In this document: positions 35,692 to 45,307 of the stretch, piece after piece
Layout: every line of letters starts with the position of its first letter
Numbering within the stretch: position 1 is the stretch's first letter
Origin: Draconibacterium sp.
Lineage (GTDB): Bacteria; Bacteroidota; Bacteroidia; Bacteroidales; Prolixibacteraceae
NCBI GenBank assembly: GCA_011620585.1
Contig: WOYV01000015.1
Span: 1 to 54,810, forward strand
Reading direction: 5' to 3'
Length of the DNA: 54,810 bases
The notes under the pieces: model-generated
The model's input: the letters and a program-made list of their open reading frames with translations, nothing else
What the model was told of the DNA's origin: nothing
The model's database searches: none
Made by a program: the position numbers and the translations under genes

Positions 35692-37154
35692 AGCCTATAC
35701 AAACTTTGCTATTTACACTGGGTATTTTCTTGCTGCTGGCAGGCGTTATGTGGATCACTCCCGATGATGGCGTAAAGGCTGGTTCATTCACTTTTCATAT
35801 GCCTACCCTGAAGGAGATGCTCGTAAAAAACGAGGTGGAGTATGCCGATCTGAGCAACCTTATCAACCGGCAATTCGAAATTGATTCGCTGGTGGATTTT
35901 GAACTCGAAACCATTGCCGGCGATACCGTGATGGAAGTAGTTCACAGGGCCGATTACGACTCGCTGGTGCAGTCGATCAATAAACTCGAAATGGAAGAGG
36001 CTGGACGCCAGAACCTGGAACGGTTCTTTTACCATCTTCAGCACGATTCGCTTACCCGGATTATGCATTACGGCGATAGCCAGATCGAAGGCGACCGGAT
36101 TACTTCCTTTGTTCGGAATAAATTGCAGGTGCGTTTCGGGGGGACAGGGGTTGGTCTTCGCCCTGCTCTTCAGGCTTACGATTATGTATTTAGCGCCCGA
36201 CAGGAAAACATTGGTGACTGGACCCGTTACCCGATTTACGGCAAGGTGGATTCTACCATCACGCACGACCGGTACGGTATAATGGGAGCTTTTTCGCGTT
36301 ATGCTCCTCCGGTGCCAGATACCGTTCCATTTCGCGATTCTATTCTTTACACCGCAGAGATGAACGTATCGCAAACCGATATTTCTTTCCTTCGTGCGCG
36401 CGAATATGACCACCTCCGCCTTTTTTATGGAAATTCGAGAAGACCGGTGCAGACTGTTGTTATTGCTCGCGGCGATACTGTTTTAACCGACACTTTGAAA
36501 GCTAAACTCGATTACGGAACAATAGAATGTGCATTGCCCGATTCGACCAACAGTGTAACATTGCGTTTCTCGGGTTACGACAGCCCCGATATTTATGGTA
36601 TTGAATTGGCATCACAAAAGGGCATTATTATGGACAACATCGCTTTGCGCGGAAGTTCGGGAACCATTTTTACCAAAGCCAGTTACGAACACAGTCTGAA
36701 AATGTACCGCGACCTAAAACCTTCGCTTTTCATTCTTCAGTTTGGCGGCAACGTGATGCCATATATTCAGGACAATGCGGCGATAAAACGTTATGGCCGC
36801 TGGTTTGGAAGCCAGATTCAGCGTATTCAGCAATTGTGCCCCGATGCCGCGATCGTGGTGGTCGGCCCCAGCGATATGTCGACAAAAGTGAAAGATAAAT
36901 TTATGACCTACGATCATTTGCCCGATGTAGTGAAAACCCTGAAAAATATCTCGCTCGAAAATGGTTGTGTATACTGGGATATGTACAAAGCAATGGGAGG
37001 CTACAACAGCATGCCCTCGTGGGTGAATGCAAATCCCGAACTGGCCCGGCCCGATTATGTGCATTTTTCGGCGAAGGGAGCCCGATTGATTGCTAACATG
37101 TTTTACAATGCCCTGATCTACGAATACAACAATTTTTTGGAGGAGGAGAAATGA
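35688..37154 (+). CDS. Membrane-anchored SGNH-fold protein, putative acyltransferase/esterase 1
   Basis: 488 residues with an N-terminal signal anchor (about 7-25) and a periplasmic body. The SGNH blocks are HYGDSQIEGDR (block I, catalytic Ser), LQFGGN (block III region) and DYVHFSAKG (block V, Asp-x-x-His). A beta-rich domain (about 170-310) is inserted between blocks I and III. In AlgJ/AlgX and PatB such proteins take acyl groups delivered by an MBOAT partner and place them on a glycan, so a similar role is inferred. It overlaps both neighbours by 4 bp (ATGA). Related in sequence to the next gene. Confidence 0.85.
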   Translation: MKPIQTLLFTLGIFLLLAGVMWITPDDGVKAGSFTFHMPTLKEMLVKNEVEYADLSNLINRQFEIDSLVDFELETIAGDTVMEVVHRADYDSLVQSINKLEMEEAGRQNLERFFYHLQHDSLTRIMHYGDSQIEGDRITSFVRNKLQVRFGGTGVGLRPALQAYDYVFSARQENIGDWTRYPIYGKVDSTITHDRYGIMGAFSRYAPPVPDTVPFRDSILYTAEMNVSQTDISFLRAREYDHLRLFYGNSRRPVQTVVIARGDTVLTDTLKAKLDYGTIECALPDSTNSVTLRFSGYDSPDIYGIELASQKGIIMDNIALRGSSGTIFTKASYEHSLKMYRDLKPSLFILQFGGNVMPYIQDNAAIKRYGRWFGSQIQRIQQLCPDAAIVVVGPSDMSTKVKDKFMTYDHLPDVVKTLKNISLENGCVYWDMYKAMGGYNSMPSWVNANPELARPDYVHFSAKGARLIANMFYNALIYEYNNFLEEEK

Positions 37155-38548
37155 GAAAAGTAACCCGGTATTTAGTGATCAGCGGACAGGATCAAGCGCC
37201 AATAAATAGAATAGCCAACTTGTTTTCAGGGTTGGCACTTCTCATATTAATTTTTGTTCGTATTGGGGCACAAGCCCAGGAAGAAGCTTATTTGTACCAA
37301 CTGAATCCCTACAATTTTATACGTTACGATCTGAATACCATGCATTATCCCGGTAACAGGGAAGCTTTCGACCGATTGGATGACAAACTCGAAAAACTCA
37401 TGGCCACCGGCGAAGGCAGGATTAATATCGTGCACATTGGCGGGTCACACATACAAGCCGGAACGTACACCGGGCAGATGCGAACCCGCTTTCAGCAACT
37501 CAACGGAGGGATGAACGCAGGCTGGGGCTATATGTTCCCGTACAGAATCTCGCGTACCAATTCGCCTTTTGGCTATTATATTCGCTACAATGGTAGTTGG
37601 CATAGCTTCCGGAATGTGGAAAGCAGGAAAAGCGGCACACTCGGAGTGGGAGGGATTGCAGTTACTACTTCGTCGCCCCGGGCAGAACTAACTATACTCT
37701 TGGAAAAAGAGAGCACACTGGATTATTCCTTTAACAAATTCAGGATTTATTTCGAAAACAAACAAAAAAATTACGAGGTTGAAATTGATCCGAATCTTAT
37801 AAAAAACATCAGTAAAACAGACGGTTACATCGATTTTAGCTTGAATAAGCAAGTTGACAGTTTACAAATTAATTTGGTGAAAAACCCGGGGAAGGAAGGG
37901 AGTTTTACCTTGTTTGGGATTACAACGGAGAGTGCGCCAAACGGTATCATGTACCACGCAATCGGGGTGAACGGGGCACACTTGCCTGCATTTTTAAGGT
38001 GCCAGCTTTTTACCGAACAGTTGGCTGAACTGAACCCCGGCCTCGTAATTCTGGGCATCGGTATCAACGATGCTTATGGCAGGCGTTTTTCGCAGGATCG
38101 TTTTGAAGATAACTACGACCAACTTGTTGCAGAAATCAGACAGGCAGCACCCGGCGCTGCAATTATTTTTACAACCAATAACGATAGCTACCTGTATCGG
38201 CGATATGTCAATAAAAACGCTGAAGAAGTACGCGAAAGCATGTTCCGAATGGCCGCGAAATACAATGCCGGGGTTTGGGATATGTTTGAAGTGATGGGAG
38301 GGTTGAATTCGATTACGCTGTGGCAGAAAAACGGATTGGCACAAAGCGACAAGATACATTTTTCCCGCGAAGGTTATTTAATGATTGCCGACCTTTTCTT
38401 CACAGCATTTATGAAGGATTTCGAAAAATATTACATTGATAAAACAAAGCTGATAGAGAATCTTTCGATCTCTGAAAACAATACTAACGGGGAGGAAGCG
38501 GCGCCTAAAACTAATTTTTCAGTGACGCATTTTTTGGAGGAGAGATAA
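37151..38548 (+). CDS. SGNH-fold protein, putative acyltransferase/esterase 2
   Basis: 465 residues. A signal sequence lies unusually far in (hydrophobic about 25-40, ending near GAQAQ). Block I is HIGGSHIQAG: the usual GDS is GGS, but the catalytic Ser stays. Block III is GIGIND and block V DKIHFSREG. It is a paralogue of the preceding gene: WDMYKAMGGYNS there matches WDMFEVMGGLNS here, and both insert a beta domain between blocks I and III. One copy may transfer and the other remove acyl groups, as PatB and Ape1 do, but that is inference. Translationally coupled by a 4-bp overlap. Confidence 0.85.
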   Translation: MRKVTRYLVISGQDQAPINRIANLFSGLALLILIFVRIGAQAQEEAYLYQLNPYNFIRYDLNTMHYPGNREAFDRLDDKLEKLMATGEGRINIVHIGGSHIQAGTYTGQMRTRFQQLNGGMNAGWGYMFPYRISRTNSPFGYYIRYNGSWHSFRNVESRKSGTLGVGGIAVTTSSPRAELTILLEKESTLDYSFNKFRIYFENKQKNYEVEIDPNLIKNISKTDGYIDFSLNKQVDSLQINLVKNPGKEGSFTLFGITTESAPNGIMYHAIGVNGAHLPAFLRCQLFTEQLAELNPGLVILGIGINDAYGRRFSQDRFEDNYDQLVAEIRQAAPGAAIIFTTNNDSYLYRRYVNKNAEEVRESMFRMAAKYNAGVWDMFEVMGGLNSITLWQKNGLAQSDKIHFSREGYLMIADLFFTAFMKDFEKYYIDKTKLIENLSISENNTNGEEAAPKTNFSVTHFLEER

Positions 38549-38563
38549 ACTAAAACAAACGAA

Positions 38564-40252
38564 TTGGAACTGTTACAACAAATAGATTTATCGGAATGGT
38601 TACGGAATATTTTTCTGTACGATAAAAACGCGCCGCTAATTTTTACCCGTTTCTTTTTCTGGGCATTTTTTGCTGTGGCGCTGGCAGGATATTCGCTCGT
38701 TTATAAAAATAAGAACCGAAGTATTAGGGCCGGTTACCTGTTTGTGGCCAGCTTGTTCTTCTACTATAAATCGAGTGGGTTCTTCTTTTTTATTTTGTTG
38801 TTTAGTACGCTCACCGATTTCTTTATTGGGAAATACATTTACCGCTCGAAAAACGAGTTGACCAGAAAATTTTTGATCGCACTTAGTGTGGTGGTGAACC
38901 TCATGTTGCTGGCTTATTTCAAGTATGCCTACTTTTTTATCGACAGTATCAACCTAATGCTTGGTACCGATTGGCAGGTGGTCAATCATCTAGCTTTATG
39001 GGCGAATGAAGCTACGGGGACACATTTTAACGTGAACCAGATTTTGCTCCCTGTGGGTATTTCCTTCTTCACTTTTCAAACCATCAGCTATTCGGTTGAT
39101 GTTTACCGGGGCGAAACGAAACCCGTGAATAACCTGGTCGATTTTGGATTTTATGTTTCGTTTTTTCCGCAGTTGGTGGCAGGCCCCATCGTTCGTGCTT
39201 CTGGTTTTGTAAAGCAGATTTACGAGGATTATCATCTTACGCGCGCCGAATTTGGCTGGGCCATTTTTATGATCCTCAAAGGCCTGATCAAGAAGATTTT
39301 TATCGGCGATTACATTGCGGTAAATTTTGTCGACCGGGTGTTTTCTGATCCGGTTACGCATTCGGGCTTCGAAAACCTGATGGCTTTGTTTGGTTATTCG
39401 CTTCAGGTTTATGTCGATTTCTCAGGGTATACCGACATTGCGATAGGTGTGGCGCTGCTGATGGGGTATCGTTTGCCCCAAAACTTTAATTCGCCTTACA
39501 AAGCCAAAAATGTGGGCGATTTCTGGAAACGCTGGCATATGTCGCTATCGTCGTGGTTAAAGGATTATCTGTACATTCCGATTGGTGGAAACCGCAATGG
39601 CTCGGTATTTTCTTATGTTAGTTTGGGCATTATTCTGGCCATCATTGTGTTGCTGGCCGGCAAGTTAATACTGGTCCCGGTACTGGCGGGCGCCGTGCTG
39701 ATATTTGCAGCGCTCGCTTATTTTATCCCTTCGTTAAAACAAAAGATCGATACCAACCTCAACCTCATGTTGACCATGTTGCTGGGAGGACTTTGGCACG
39801 GTGCTTCGTGGCAGTTCATTATTTGGGGCGGCCTGAACGGTGTTGGGTTGGTAATCTATAAATTATGGCGAAAAATCAGTCCCTGGGAAAAATACGATAA
39901 CTGGTTGGTGAACATTTGGAAGATCGCTTTAACGTTTACTTTTATAACGTTCACCCGTGTATTTTTCCGTTCCGAATCGATGACAGTTGTAAAAGGAATG
40001 CTGCATCAAATCACAAGCGATCTTAAGCTTTCAATTATCCCCGAAGTTTTGCTGGCTTACAAATGGGTTTTCGTGGTAATGTTTTTCGGGTTTTTTATTC
40101 ATTGGCTGAGTTCGAAGTGGAAGGAACGCATCGAAAAATGGTTTGTGGAAGCTCCCTTTTGGGTACAGGCTGTTCTGGCTGCTGTTACTGTGATTGTTGT
40201 ATATCAGTCGATTTCTTCAGACATGCAGCCATTTATTTATTTCCAGTTTTAA
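38564..40252 (+). CDS. MBOAT-family membrane O-acyltransferase (AlgI/PatA-like, TTG start)
   Basis: 562 residues, polytopic. Carries acyl groups from the cytoplasm across the inner membrane for O-acylation of an external glycan. Family marks: LLPVGISFFTFQTISYSVDVYRG, FFPQLVAGPIVR, FWKRWHMSLSSWLKDYLYIPIGG, and the catalytic His in LGGLWHGASWQFIIWGG. The TTG start at 38564 follows an in-frame stop by 18 bp and no ATG is available; the N-terminus from there aligns with the family's usual opening. Last gene of the operon. Its TAA abuts the stop of the opposite-strand outer-membrane gene. Confidence 0.93.
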   Translation: MELLQQIDLSEWLRNIFLYDKNAPLIFTRFFFWAFFAVALAGYSLVYKNKNRSIRAGYLFVASLFFYYKSSGFFFFILLFSTLTDFFIGKYIYRSKNELTRKFLIALSVVVNLMLLAYFKYAYFFIDSINLMLGTDWQVVNHLALWANEATGTHFNVNQILLPVGISFFTFQTISYSVDVYRGETKPVNNLVDFGFYVSFFPQLVAGPIVRASGFVKQIYEDYHLTRAEFGWAIFMILKGLIKKIFIGDYIAVNFVDRVFSDPVTHSGFENLMALFGYSLQVYVDFSGYTDIAIGVALLMGYRLPQNFNSPYKAKNVGDFWKRWHMSLSSWLKDYLYIPIGGNRNGSVFSYVSLGIILAIIVLLAGKLILVPVLAGAVLIFAALAYFIPSLKQKIDTNLNLMLTMLLGGLWHGASWQFIIWGGLNGVGLVIYKLWRKISPWEKYDNWLVNIWKIALTFTFITFTRVFFRSESMTVVKGMLHQITSDLKLSIIPEVLLAYKWVFVVMFFGFFIHWLSSKWKERIEKWFVEAPFWVQAVLAAVTVIVVYQSISSDMQPFIYFQF

Positions 40253-42094
40253 TTATTTGAACTGAGCTGGTTGGGGTGCGGTAGGCTCTAACGAGGTGAA
40301 GTGGGTTTTGGACTGTTCGTCGAAAATAAATCCAACAAATCCCATATCTTTTGGGTGGAACGGATAAAAAGCAAGTCGAAGACGGAAGGTGTCAAAAACA
40401 AGGTTTTCGTTGTGTAAGCGAACACCCAAGCCAAGTCCGGCGTAATAATCTTTCTTGAAAATTACGTGCTCGCCAGATCCTACCACCCCCAGATCGGCAA
40501 AAGTGAATAATGCCATTTTAAAACCATAAAACTCTTGTGGAAAGAATACTACATGTTCCATATTTAAAGCCAAACGCTGCTGACCGTTTGCATTCTCGCT
40601 GTTAAACCCGCGAATGTGGTTGTCCGTCCCAAGTGTAAGATATTCAGATGGATACCTGCGAATTCCGATCGTGTAATCGAGTTTTATAAACGAGCGTACC
40701 ACTTTGGTCCCAGTAGATTTGAGGCGGGTAAAAAAATTCATGTTGGCTCTTATGAGCCCTTCCTCAAAACGGCCTTCTTTTAAATAACTATTTGCACCCG
40801 CCGAAACAAAAAGATAGCCTTTTCTCGAAAGAATTATTCCGTTTGAACTAAACATCTGTATAAAGTGGCGGTCGCCAAATTCGTTGGCATCGTAGCCATA
40901 CATTAACTCCTGTTTAAATCCAGCCGGAATATCTTCGATTATGCCGTAACTGTATATCAGTTTATCCTGAACATATTTTCGTTGCGAGAATGAGAGACCC
41001 GCCATGTAAAGCGTTCGGTTGGCAAAAAACTCTTCGTTTCCTTCAGAAACTTCGTTGACATCAAAAAAATTTAAGTTATACATCCCGAGAGTTGGTGTCA
41101 GCTGACAGGTAAATCCATTCCTGCTTTCAAGATCGAAATTGCGACCAATCCAAAGGATGTTGTACGATTCGCTGATCGGGGGATCTAATTCAATGGGATG
41201 ATTTTCGGTTACCCTGGTAGTTCGAAAAAGACGCGCATTTGCAGCTCCGTAACCCCACTTTATTTCGTTAGATATAAATGGTTTTTCGAGATTGAAAACA
41301 TAGCCCTTGCGAAGATAAGTATTCAGATATCCCAGGTCGATATTTATAAACCGGCCTCCAATATTGTTGATCCTGTAAAAAGTTTCGATGCCCATTTTAG
41401 GGTTTTCGTCTACCTTCCCGACAAAACGCACCGATATTTCGTGACCGATTCCCAACACGTTTTTATCATAAAATTCCAGTTCGCCTGTTTTGGTCCCGCC
41501 AATTCCCCCCGATACCCCGAATGAAAAACGATCTTTTGTTAGTACCAGCACGTTGACAAATGCAGGGTACAAACTGTCGGGTTTTATCAGAAAACGGACA
41601 TCTTTCAGGTAAGGAACCTGACGGATAATCCTTTCGTTTTCTGCCATTAACTTGGGATCAAGAATATCGCCTGTTTTAAAAAGTAATTGCTTGCGAATGG
41701 TTTTCAGGCTCGATTTTGAATGAATGCTATTGGCCGCTTTTTCAATCCATTTGTCGGCTGTTCGTGATGTGTCCAACAGTGTCGGGCCAAAAACATCGAG
41801 TCGTTTATAATCTATCCTGGCAATTATCATTCCTTCAAACGAACGAAAGTAATCAAGGGCAATCTCTCTTTCGTCCAATTGCGGCGCAGGCGACGAAATA
41901 AGCAGGTCGTACAGCCAACCCGTAAATTTTCGTTTACCTGCCCGGAATTCCAAACTATCATAAAATTGTTGTTGTTTGTATTGTTTGTTCAGCGGTACGC
42001 TATCACGAATATCGGCTTGTGCGAATGAAGTGATGGCACCAAAAAGGCAGAGTGCAAAAATAATTGTAAACCGTATTTGAAATCTTTTATCCAT
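40253..42094 (-). CDS. BamA/TamA-like outer-membrane protein (Omp85 superfamily)
   Basis: 613 residues. Signal peptide ending near TSFAQ; one POTRA-like unit about 95-180 (SLKTIRKQLLFKTGDILDPK, then PYLKDVRFLI); then a beta-barrel with many alternating aromatic strands. The end has FADLGVVGSG and GLGVRLHNENLVFDTFRLRLAF, as in surface-antigen family barrels. It has far fewer POTRA domains than BamA, so it is probably a specialised insertase or transporter, not the essential BamA. It converges on the acylation operon with no gap between stop codons. Confidence 0.85.
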   Translation of the reverse strand: MDKRFQIRFTIIFALCLFGAITSFAQADIRDSVPLNKQYKQQQFYDSLEFRAGKRKFTGWLYDLLISSPAPQLDEREIALDYFRSFEGMIIARIDYKRLDVFGPTLLDTSRTADKWIEKAANSIHSKSSLKTIRKQLLFKTGDILDPKLMAENERIIRQVPYLKDVRFLIKPDSLYPAFVNVLVLTKDRFSFGVSGGIGGTKTGELEFYDKNVLGIGHEISVRFVGKVDENPKMGIETFYRINNIGGRFINIDLGYLNTYLRKGYVFNLEKPFISNEIKWGYGAANARLFRTTRVTENHPIELDPPISESYNILWIGRNFDLESRNGFTCQLTPTLGMYNLNFFDVNEVSEGNEEFFANRTLYMAGLSFSQRKYVQDKLIYSYGIIEDIPAGFKQELMYGYDANEFGDRHFIQMFSSNGIILSRKGYLFVSAGANSYLKEGRFEEGLIRANMNFFTRLKSTGTKVVRSFIKLDYTIGIRRYPSEYLTLGTDNHIRGFNSENANGQQRLALNMEHVVFFPQEFYGFKMALFTFADLGVVGSGEHVIFKKDYYAGLGLGVRLHNENLVFDTFRLRLAFYPFHPKDMGFVGFIFDEQSKTHFTSLEPTAPQPAQFK

Positions 42095-42402
42095 GCTTTG
42101 GATTACAAAAATAAAGCTTCCGATCTGCTTTTCTGAAATTTACAAATTTTATTTAGCAACATACGAGTACTTTTCAGGGCTTTTATTTGACCACCGGATT
42201 CAATTTCTGATTCATGCCATGCAGCGGCCTCTTTTCAAATTGTCTTGAATTGTACTTATCAAAAATTTGAAGATGGATAATAGCATTACATGAATCAACT
42301 TTCATTTTATAAGTAAATAATTTTTGTCCTCTGCTTTTTGGACAGCCTCAATGGACAATCGGCTATGCCATTATAATTTTGCCCATGATTTTAAAAGATA
42401 TC
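42095..42402. other. Non-coding gap left of the IS200 remnant
   Basis: About 300 bp without a supported gene. It includes the upstream region of the BamA-like gene and, at its right end, a short palindrome CCCATGAT..ATCATGGG (42382-42407 region) that may be a degraded left end of the IS200-type element. Confidence 0.35.
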
Positions 42403-42816
42403 ATGGGTAAATTTAGATAATTATTGCAGGAGCACTACAAATGTGAGTACCATGTTGTTTTTGTTCCAAAGTATCGATCCCGGATACTTACAGGAGCAAT
42501 TAAAGTTTACGAGTAACAAGACTTTCTTTCAATTAGCCAATGGAAAGAAGTGGAAGTTTTGGGACAAAGTGTTTAATCCTACTGCATTCACATGGTTTGT
42601 TCAATTCGCGCAAAGATTTCAGTGTCTGATTTCATGGGGTTTTTGAAAGGTAAATGGGCAATACAAATCTTTCAACCTTATCCAAATTTGAAGCAAAAGC
42701 CCCCTATTGGGGCAATCACTTTTGGGCTAAAGGTTACTTTATTAGTACCGTAGGACTTGATGAAGATGTATGTCCGTCATCAGGAAAAAGAAGAACGTAA
42801 AAGGAATCAGCATTAA
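42403..42816 (+). pseudogene. Decayed IS200/IS605-type tyrosine transposase (tnpA)
   Basis: From ATG 42403 the frame reads MGKFR, stop, LLQEHYKCEYHVVFVPKYRS, then further stops, SVSDFMGFLKGKW, a +1 shift into YWGNHFWAKGYFISTVGLDE, and back into the first frame for MYVRHQEKEE and a TAA at 42814. These are in order the YH(I/V)V(W/F)VPKYR, HUH-region, YWGNHFWA and catalytic-Tyr blocks of IS200-like Y1 transposases. Three internal stops, two frameshifts and a lost HxH pair make it inactive. GC-rich short hairpin sequence follows (CCCCCTTTTAGGGG, 42824-42837), as at an IS200 right end. Confidence 0.85.
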
Positions 42817-43009
42817 TGTTTTCCCCCTTTTAGGGGAACCTGAAAATCAAAGCCACGTCCTCTGGGCTTAGTTGTTTACTTATTTTAACATCCTTTAGGT
42901 CAGGGTAATAGGCGGGGAGTACTCGTAGATTCCAATTAATTTTAAAATTATGCCCCTTTTCACGCAACCTATTTGCAAACACTTCCATCTATGGTTAAAA
43001 CTAAGCGTT

Positions 43010-43783
43010 ATGAAAAAATTGTGTCTCTTTCTTCTCACCCTGGTCCTGGTGCTGCCCGCCTTCTCTCAAACCGAAAAGGGGTATATCTATCTGAAAAACG
43101 GTACGATTGTTAAAGGCAGATATGTTTATTCCGCCGATCATCAAAAGATTAGCATTCAATCGGCTGGAAACCTGTGGATTTTTGATGCGGCAGAAATCGA
43201 TAGTATCTCCGATCACAAAAGTCATACGATGGAGGATCTCAAGTTACAGGAAAATCCTTCGAAAGTGTTTTTTCGCATTGAAATGGGAGTCTTAAAAGGA
43301 AATTCGGATAACAGTCAGAAAGCTCCATTTAGCCTGTCTGGTTCGGTTAATTACCAGGTCGAACAGCATTTTTCGGCAGGCGCCGGGTTGGGGGTTGAGT
43401 TTCTTAAAGAATCATATATGCCTGTTTTTGTAAATCTTGAATACAAACTTCGAAACGCTGCTTCGTCGCCTTACGCTTTTGTAAGAACAGGGTACATGGT
43501 TCCACTCGAGCAATCTAACGAAATCTATTATGATGTTTATCCGCTTTGGATGAGTTATATGCCCTGGCCTTACGATTATGGTCAGAATGGCTTCGATTGC
43601 AAGGGAGGATTCATGATCAACCCCGGTGTGGGCTACCAGCAAATGTTCTCACGCAATTTCGGAATGAATTTCGCAGTGGGCTACCAATTTCACCGTCTGA
43701 ACTATTCGGCCGATGAGGAAGATTACGAACTCGATATCGATTACAACCGGCTCACTATTAAACTTGGTATCATCTTCAATTAA
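43010..43783 (+). CDS. Outer-membrane beta-barrel-like protein of unknown function
   Basis: 257 residues from the ATG at 43010. Signal peptide ending near PAFSQT; a short N-terminal beta segment (IYLKNGTIVKGRYVYS, about 25-75) of the kind that senses or binds; then about eight alternating strands (FSLSGSVNYQVEQHFSAGAG, FVNLEYKLRNA, AFVRTGYM, GGFMINPGVGYQQM, FGMNFAVGYQFHRL) ending in IKLGIIFN, typical of a small barrel. The ATG at 43010 gives the signal peptide; the frame opens earlier without one. The LVIVD lipoprotein follows by 11 bp, so the pair is one operon. Confidence 0.75.
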   Translation: MKKLCLFLLTLVLVLPAFSQTEKGYIYLKNGTIVKGRYVYSADHQKISIQSAGNLWIFDAAEIDSISDHKSHTMEDLKLQENPSKVFFRIEMGVLKGNSDNSQKAPFSLSGSVNYQVEQHFSAGAGLGVEFLKESYMPVFVNLEYKLRNAASSPYAFVRTGYMVPLEQSNEIYYDVYPLWMSYMPWPYDYGQNGFDCKGGFMINPGVGYQQMFSRNFGMNFAVGYQFHRLNYSADEEDYELDIDYNRLTIKLGIIFN

Positions 43784-43794
43784 ACCGAACAAAA

Positions 43795-45078
43795 ATGAAA
43801 ACAATAAGAAATATACTTTTGCTGGCTTTTGTGGCATTAACAATTGTATCGTGTAAAGATGAGTACACCGAAGAGTTTACCGCCAACAAACCGGTTTACA
43901 TGACTTATGAAGAGTTACGCGCCTCGGTGAAGTATACCGGAGCACGTGACCTGAAAAATACCGGGAAAATCTACTTTAAAGACGATCTGATTTTTGTAAA
44001 TGAAGAAATGGAAGGGGTACACATTATCTCTCTGGCCAATCCTCAGAATCCATTGAACATCGGTTTTATCGAGATCCCGGGCAATGTTGATATCGCCATT
44101 AAAAACAATACTTTGTACGCCGACAGTTACATCGACCTGGTGGTAATCGATATCAGTGATATCACCAGTCCGCACGAAGTGAACCGTAAAAATGATGTCT
44201 TTCCATATACTCTGCCTCCCTACGACGAGAATTACCGCGTGGCCGATGTGGATGAAACCAAAGGTGTGGTTACCGATTGGGAAATTGCCCGCGTTCGCCA
44301 ACCCATGGAATACTACTACTATCCGGTTTATTACTATGGCATGCGCGAAGATTACGCTTTTGCCGATATGGCAACCAATGCAGGTTCTACGGCAACTGGT
44401 TCAACTTTTGGTATTGGCGGATCGATGGCCCGATTTGGATTGTACGACGATTATCTTTACACGGTTGATCATTCAACTTTGTATATGTTCGATGTGAGCA
44501 GCGATGCTTCGCCAGCCGACATTGGCAAGCAAAATGTAAGCTGGGACGTGGAAACCATGTTTATTTACGACGATCACATGTTTTTCGGGACACAGTCGGG
44601 GATGCGGGTATTTTCGCTCGAAGTGCCCACCGTGCCCACTTATGTGAGCGATTTCTGGCATGTTACCAGTTGCGATCCCGTGGTGGTGTCCAACGGATTT
44701 GCCTATGTAACCCTGCGTGGCGGAAACATTTGTGGAAGTACCGTTAACCGACTCGATGTGCTCCAGTTAAGCGATGACTACACCAACACTACCTTGCTGG
44801 CTTCTTATCCTTTGCACGGTCCCTACGGTTTGGGTATCGACGATGAGATACTTTTTATATGCGACGGCGATGCCGGGCTGAAAGTGTACAACGTGAATGA
44901 CAAAACCACTATCGACGATCACCAGATTTCGGTATTTCCCGGTATTAACGCCTTCGATGTGATTCCTGTAAACGGCTATCTCTTTATGATCGGTGACGAT
45001 GGTTTTTACCTTTACGATTACTCCGATCTGCAAAATATACACCAGCTTGGTTTTATCCCGGTTGTAAGCGAAAATTGA
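43795..45078 (+). CDS. LVIVD-repeat lipoprotein
   Basis: 427 residues. Lipobox IVSC with Cys20, then repeated beta blades of LVIVD type (GVHIISLANPQNPLNIGFIE, DLVVIDISDITSPHEVNR, LYMFDVSSDASPADIGK, GLKVYNVNDKTTIDDHQ), which should fold as a propeller. A low-complexity Tyr-rich stretch (YYYYPVYYYG, about 177-186) lies between blades. Probably surface or periplasmic; function unknown. Co-transcribed with the barrel protein, with which it may form a complex. Confidence 0.85.
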   Translation: MKTIRNILLLAFVALTIVSCKDEYTEEFTANKPVYMTYEELRASVKYTGARDLKNTGKIYFKDDLIFVNEEMEGVHIISLANPQNPLNIGFIEIPGNVDIAIKNNTLYADSYIDLVVIDISDITSPHEVNRKNDVFPYTLPPYDENYRVADVDETKGVVTDWEIARVRQPMEYYYYPVYYYGMREDYAFADMATNAGSTATGSTFGIGGSMARFGLYDDYLYTVDHSTLYMFDVSSDASPADIGKQNVSWDVETMFIYDDHMFFGTQSGMRVFSLEVPTVPTYVSDFWHVTSCDPVVVSNGFAYVTLRGGNICGSTVNRLDVLQLSDDYTNTTLLASYPLHGPYGLGIDDEILFICDGDAGLKVYNVNDKTTIDDHQISVFPGINAFDVIPVNGYLFMIGDDGFYLYDYSDLQNIHQLGFIPVVSEN

Positions 45079-45203
45079 TCAATGTTCGGTACCAGGCCGC
45101 GCCCCTGCTCCGAAAGTGGGGGTGTGGCCTATGTTAACTCCTTCTGAATAGAAGTTTTTGGCTTTAATCTCGTTTGTTAATTCGTTGATAAATAAATTTT
45201 AAG

Positions 45204-45228
45204 GCCCGACAAACTGTCGGGCTTTTTC
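45204..45228 (+). terminator. Terminator of the barrel-LVIVD operon
   Basis: GCCCGACA (45204-45211) pairs perfectly with TGTCGGGC (45215-45222) around a 3-nt loop and is followed by TTTTT. A strong intrinsic terminator 125 nt after the operon. Confidence 0.85.
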
Positions 45229-45307
45229 ATTGTTTAGCAAGTGTAAAAACGTATTTTTGAAAACTTGTTTCCGAACAGTGTGTTTACCTTTTTTAATCAG
45301 GAATTAA

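Noticed and set aside
35784-36413. 209-residue minus-strand frame inside the first SGNH gene
   Set aside because: Shadow of the SGNH coding frame; no recognisable domain, and it would sit inside a tightly coupled operon.
42443-42646. 67-residue frame in the 42-kb gap
   Set aside because: Out of frame with the IS200 transposase remnant, which explains the sequence better.
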